Source of the DNA: Woronichinia naegeliana WA131 | GTDB taxonomy: Bacteria; Cyanobacteriota; Cyanobacteriia; Cyanobacteriales; Microcystaceae | Assembly (NCBI GenBank): GCA_025370055.1 | Contig: CP073041.1 | Span: forward strand, 3,534,001-3,598,000 | Length of the DNA: 64,000 nucleotides | Reading direction: 5' to 3' | Shown here: in pieces, positions 61,429-64,000 of the stretch | Layout of the letters: the number at the start of each line of letters is the position of its first letter | Numbering within the stretch: position 1 is the stretch's first letter | Notes under the pieces: model-generated | What the model was told of the DNA's origin: nothing | Database searches by the model: none | The model's input: only the letters and a program-made list of their open reading frames with translations | Made by a program: the position numbers and the translations under genes

Positions 61429-62171
61429 GTGCGATTCGTTTAGCGTGAATCACGGTGAAAGTCCGTAAATAACCGCTCTTTGCCAAGTCTCCCAAGACTA
61501 GCTTAACTATCCCCTTGATGAGGGTGAAAGCCCCTCTCCTTAAACTCGAAGGTAACTCCTTATCTGCCCACACTGACACAACTCGGAATTTGTGAGAGTG
61601 AAGCTGGGAGCAGGACGCAATCAGATATCAATTGCAGATGGCACTGGCGTTAACAGGGAGTTCCCATGATGAAACAGAGCCTAGAAAAGCAACTTAGTGT
61701 TGAAGCAGACATAGTACTTAGAGTCTGACTCCGCCAGAGATTAGTATCCCGCCGAGTTATTGATGATATCGGTAAGAGTAAGGGGTTCTGGCAGTTGAAG
61801 TGGCTACATCTAAAGGGACAATCAATCAAAAGGATGGAACGAATAAAAACGAATCTAGGGTCTGAGGGCGGTCGAATCCTCAGTAAACCAGACGAGAGGT
61901 GCAATTCCTTAGATTCGGGTAGGACAAGGCGTAATTGCCTAGAGGTATATAGAAAACACAATTGGATGCAGATTATGGTTAGACACGGTATTAACACCAG
62001 TGAACTATGGAAGAAACTACCTTGGAAGAAATTCCAAAAGACGCTCTTCCGACTACAGAAAAGAGTGTTCAAAGCAGTTCAATTTGGCGACAAGCATAAA
62101 GCTTGGTCACTCCAAAAACTGATTATAAAATCTCAAGCGGCTAGATTACTAGTAGTCAGTCAAGGTAGAAC
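61429..62171 (+). mobile_element. Group II intron, 5' part (truncated)
   Basis: Begins GTGCGATTCGTTTAGCG, fitting the GUGCG 5' splice-site consensus, then GTGAATCACGGTGAAAGTCC and GATGAGGGTGAAAGCCCCTC, typical domain I stems. The intron-encoded reverse transcriptase starts at 61975. Domains V and VI and the 3' end are absent, since an ISAs1 end begins at 62172. Hence it cannot splice by itself. Confidence 0.88.
61975..62171 (+). pseudogene. Group II intron reverse transcriptase, N-terminal fragment
   Basis: About 65 residues: MVRHGINTSELWKKLPWKKF, LFRLQKRVFKAVQFGDKHKAWSLQKLIIKSQAARLLVV. This is the RT-0 region of intron maturases (W-x-x-F-x-x-x-V-x-x-L-Q-x-R-I-x-K-A). After VSQGRT the frame enters ISAs1 sequence. 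The palm domain with YADD and the maturase X domain are missing. Confidence 0.88.
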
Positions 62172-62520
62172 CAGGGCGAACGCATCTAAAAATGATACAG
62201 ATACAAGAACATTATAGAGGGATGGATAAGGGAAAATAAGGAAAAGTGCATAGAAAACAAAAGCGATGAAACTCCGACCCAAATATAGACTGGTAGAACA
62301 CTTTGCCGAAATAGATGACCCTCGCATCGAACGAACAAAACGGCATAAACTCATTGATATTCTAACGATTGCCATCTTAGCCGTCATTTGTGGAGCAGAA
62401 GGTTGGGTAGCCATGGAAAGTTTCGGCAAGGCTAAACATCAATGGCTAAAAAAAATTTTGGAATTGCCGAATGGCATCCCCTCCCACGATACGTTTGCGC
62501 GTGTACTTGCTAGTCTGAAT
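62172..62520 (+). mobile_element. ISAs1-family element, 5' part
   Basis: Left terminus CAGGGCGAACGCATCT at 62172, then leader and the transposase gene, cut at 62520 by ISKra4. Nearly identical to 8200-8360 over the shared part. The left flank is the group II intron. Confidence 0.9.
62266..62520 (+). pseudogene. ISAs1-family transposase, N-terminal 85 residues
   Basis: MKLRPKYRLVEHFAEIDDPR, HKLIDILTIAILAVICGAEGWVAMESFGKAK and PNGIPSHDTFARVLASLN are the standard N-terminal domain of ISAs1 transposases. The DDE part is absent because of the ISKra4 insertion. Confidence 0.9.
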
Positions 62521-63210
62521 GGGTACGACCTTTAGTTGATAAAAGCTGTTGTAATCAGGGTTCTACAGGGAACCCATATTGATCAAGTTTTGCCCAAAAT
62601 TGACTCCATCGTTCCTTGGTCAATACCAAAGCTCGTAGGCTCAAAATAATTCCTGCTCCTTTTTCCTTCCATCGCATCCCTGAACAACATAATCGTTGTT
62701 TGACCAACGTCTTACAAGCTGCTTCCGTAACACCTGAACCAATCGGATACTTTTTCTCTATGTATTCAGCATAATCCATTTGATGCTGATGATTCTCGTA
62801 ATAAGTAATCGCCCAGCAATTCTCAGTTTTAGACACAGCAAGCCTTTTAGGGATTTAAAGAACATTTCAAAGGGGGTTTTTGGGGCAATCCTGTATGTAC
62901 TATTGCGCCTAAAAGCCTGAAGACTCGTAAAATGAACTTGTTAATCCCGTTGAATTTTACCCCGTATTACGCGAACTAAAACCTGAAACTCTTGCTACAG
63001 CGCAAATTTAGAATTGCTGGTAATCGCCGCTTGTAGTTTCTCGGTAAGATTCTTAGAATGACTTTTTTCTTCTTTGACTTCTTTCATCAGATTTAGCAGT
63101 TCTCCTGCTTTTCCTTTTTCATGCTTGAGTTCTCGACAATTTTCAGTCAACCATTCTTTTTGTTTTGACACTGTATTCGGATGCAACGCTTCTGCCAAGG
63201 CACCTAAGTA
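62521..63210 (-). pseudogene. ISKra4-type element, partial copy with a MITE inside
   Basis: Starts with a mutated terminus (GGGTACGACC), encodes the C-terminal transposase region on the minus strand, is interrupted by a MITE at 62814-63019, and continues to CACCTAAGTA, where an IS5/IS1182-type fragment begins. The missing remainder includes the upstream frame and right end. Confidence 0.92.
62814..63019. repeat. 206-bp MITE with 9-bp duplication
   Basis: Inverted ends CAGCAATTCT and AGAATTGCTG, flanked by a perfect 9-bp direct repeat GTAATCGCC (62805-62813 and 63020-63028). The insertion point is confirmed by intact ISKra4 copies, which read AGTAATCGCCGCTTG. Non-coding. A truncated sister copy is at 8569-8755. 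No resident IS in the window has these ends. Confidence 0.95.
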
Positions 63211-63416
63211 GGGCTTGCTGAAAAAAGCTGAAACCCTTACGGAGAAAAATAGTAGGCGAATTAAGAACCGCTAGAATGCACGAAAATAGGGTAGAATGCC
63301 TCAAAACCATTGCATTAAGAAGAGAGAAAGCAGATGTACCGAAAGCAACAGTACTCAATTGAAACACCAGAAAACTTGAAAAATCTGTTCGGCGGGCAGT
63401 TAGATGAAGAAAATCG
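63211..63416 (+). pseudogene. IS5/IS1182-type element, 5' fragment
   Basis: Left end GGGCTTGCTGAAAAAAGC, leader and the first 28 or so codons of the transposase (MYRKQQYSIETPENLKN...), cut after GAAAATCG by ISL3. It sits at the same ISKra4 position (TAAGTA) as the element at 11926, but in the opposite orientation. Confidence 0.92.
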
Positions 63417-64000
63417 GGCTCTCCCCTTGTCTGTGTGTAATGTTATGTTAAGAGTTAAAGCAAGCTAACAATTTAAGCCGTAGATGCTCAAAATTAGCAA
63501 ATCCATAACTTTTCCTTTTTATTAATTTAATTTTTGTATTCATCCCTTCCGTTAATCCATTAGTTGTATGGTTTTCAAAATAATTGCATATACCTGTCAA
63601 ATGAGTTTTCAGCATACCCACACTTTTTTTATAGAATAGGCTCGCTGTTCTCATCCATTTTTCAAATTTTCTCCTTGCACCATTTGTCGTTCTTGAATGC
63701 TCATAAATATCTCTAATCTCTTCCTTCATTTCATACGCTATTCCTAAACAAGGATACATTTTCAATATCTCTTCTAACTCTTCTCTTTTTTCTTTTTTTA
63801 ACTCTTCTTTATTTTTCCATAATAGGTATGTTAAACCCTTTTTATGGATATTCATTTTCTTTCTCAATTTATTCAATTCTTCATTTATATTTTTCATTAC
63901 ATGAAATCTATCATAGACGATTTTAGCATTTACAAATAACTCCTTTATTGCTGACGTAAATCACTCCCACATATCCACACTTACTTCCTTTACATTCTCT
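63417..64000 (-). mobile_element. ISL3-family element copy 2 (cut by window edge)
   Basis: Left end GGCTCTCCCC at 63417. The transposase C-terminal part runs on the minus strand (native end LLACFNS near 63448) up to the window edge. It carries the same TGA as copy 1, at 63961-63963. A few base differences from copy 1 (for example MNIHKKG, KKEKREEL) show the copies are not identical. Confidence 0.92.
63448..64000 (-). pseudogene. ISL3-family transposase, C-terminal part with internal TGA
   Basis: Reading from the window edge, the frame meets a TGA at 63961-63963, then continues FTSAIKELFVNAKIVYDRFHVMKN through ENHTTNGLTEGMNTKIKLIKR (last acidic catalytic region) to a stop at 63448-63450. The position after the presumed second catalytic Asp (VDMWE) is where a Gly is expected. 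Confidence 0.88.

Noticed and set aside
61795-61974. Upstream extension of the intron reverse-transcriptase frame
   Set aside because: This part lies in the structured RNA domains of the group II intron and does not resemble the maturase N-terminus; the start at 61975 fits better.
1-64000. tRNA, rRNA or tmRNA genes
   Set aside because: I found no sequence with a convincing cloverleaf arm set or conserved rRNA core; a covariance search would be needed to exclude them fully.

Overview
The window reads as a chromosomal segment of a cyanobacterium. The HIP1 octamer GCGATCGC is frequent both in genes and between them. Several proteins are cyanobacterial in type: the DUF3038/DUF4335 pair, a pheophorbide-oxygenase-like Rieske protein, an SLH lipoprotein, a geranylgeranyl diphosphate synthase next to a divergent PAP2 protein, and a PEP-CTERM protein. 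The very high load of insertion sequences (IS) recalls bloom-forming colonial genera such as Microcystis or Woronichinia, but I cannot assign a genus from the sequence alone.

Layout. 1-8 kb: divergent glgX (cut by the window edge) and ppsA, an IS4-type element with a frameshifted transposase, and ppk on the minus strand. 8-15 kb: a nested pile of mobile DNA (ISAs1, ISKra4, IS1-like, IS4, an IS5/IS1182-type element and several non-autonomous elements). 15-22 kb: a housekeeping block with a tandem repeat, a Rieske oxygenase, plsC, a peptide-type ABC permease, apt, DUF3038, DUF4335 and a TPR protein. 22-32 kb: a prohibitin gene split by an ISL3 element that itself carries an ISKra4 element, then a shortened PspA-like gene overlapping a TPR gene split by an IS630 element, a VapB antitoxin with a VapC toxin broken by a 210-bp MITE, a Phd-type antitoxin, and another ISKra4 copy. 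32-43 kb: a TerB-like protein, rsmB, a large membrane protein, a PEP-CTERM protein, a methyltransferase, a large unknown protein, a MITE with a perfect 10-bp target duplication, a broken IS4 copy and D-lactate dehydrogenase. 43-52 kb: an IS5/IS1182-type copy inside a non-autonomous element, a DUF4258/DUF2283 pair, an Uma2 fragment, an RND pump, a two-frame IS630 element and HigBA. 52-55 kb: mtnA, a FAD oxidoreductase and an SLH lipoprotein, closely spaced. 55-59 kb: IS5/IS1182-type, IS1634-type and ISAs1 pieces. 59-61 kb: a PAP2-type protein, crtE and a small acidic protein. 61.4-64 kb: the 5' half of a group II intron interrupted by an ISAs1 fragment, then more nested IS pieces to the window edge.

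How it fits together. The stable genes are ordinary core metabolism: glycogen, phosphoenolpyruvate, polyphosphate, adenine salvage, methionine salvage, isoprenoids and rRNA methylation. The unusual content is the mobile fraction. Inverted repeats and target-site duplications can be read directly for most elements, so insertion order can be worked out. At least five non-autonomous families have termini of the same kind as, or resembling, resident IS elements. Several IS copies have non-matching flanks, which indicates recombination between copies. Three ISKra4 copies share one frameshift layout and two ISL3 copies share one internal TGA. Host genes hit by insertions include a prohibitin, a TPR protein, a VapC toxin and a small ORF.
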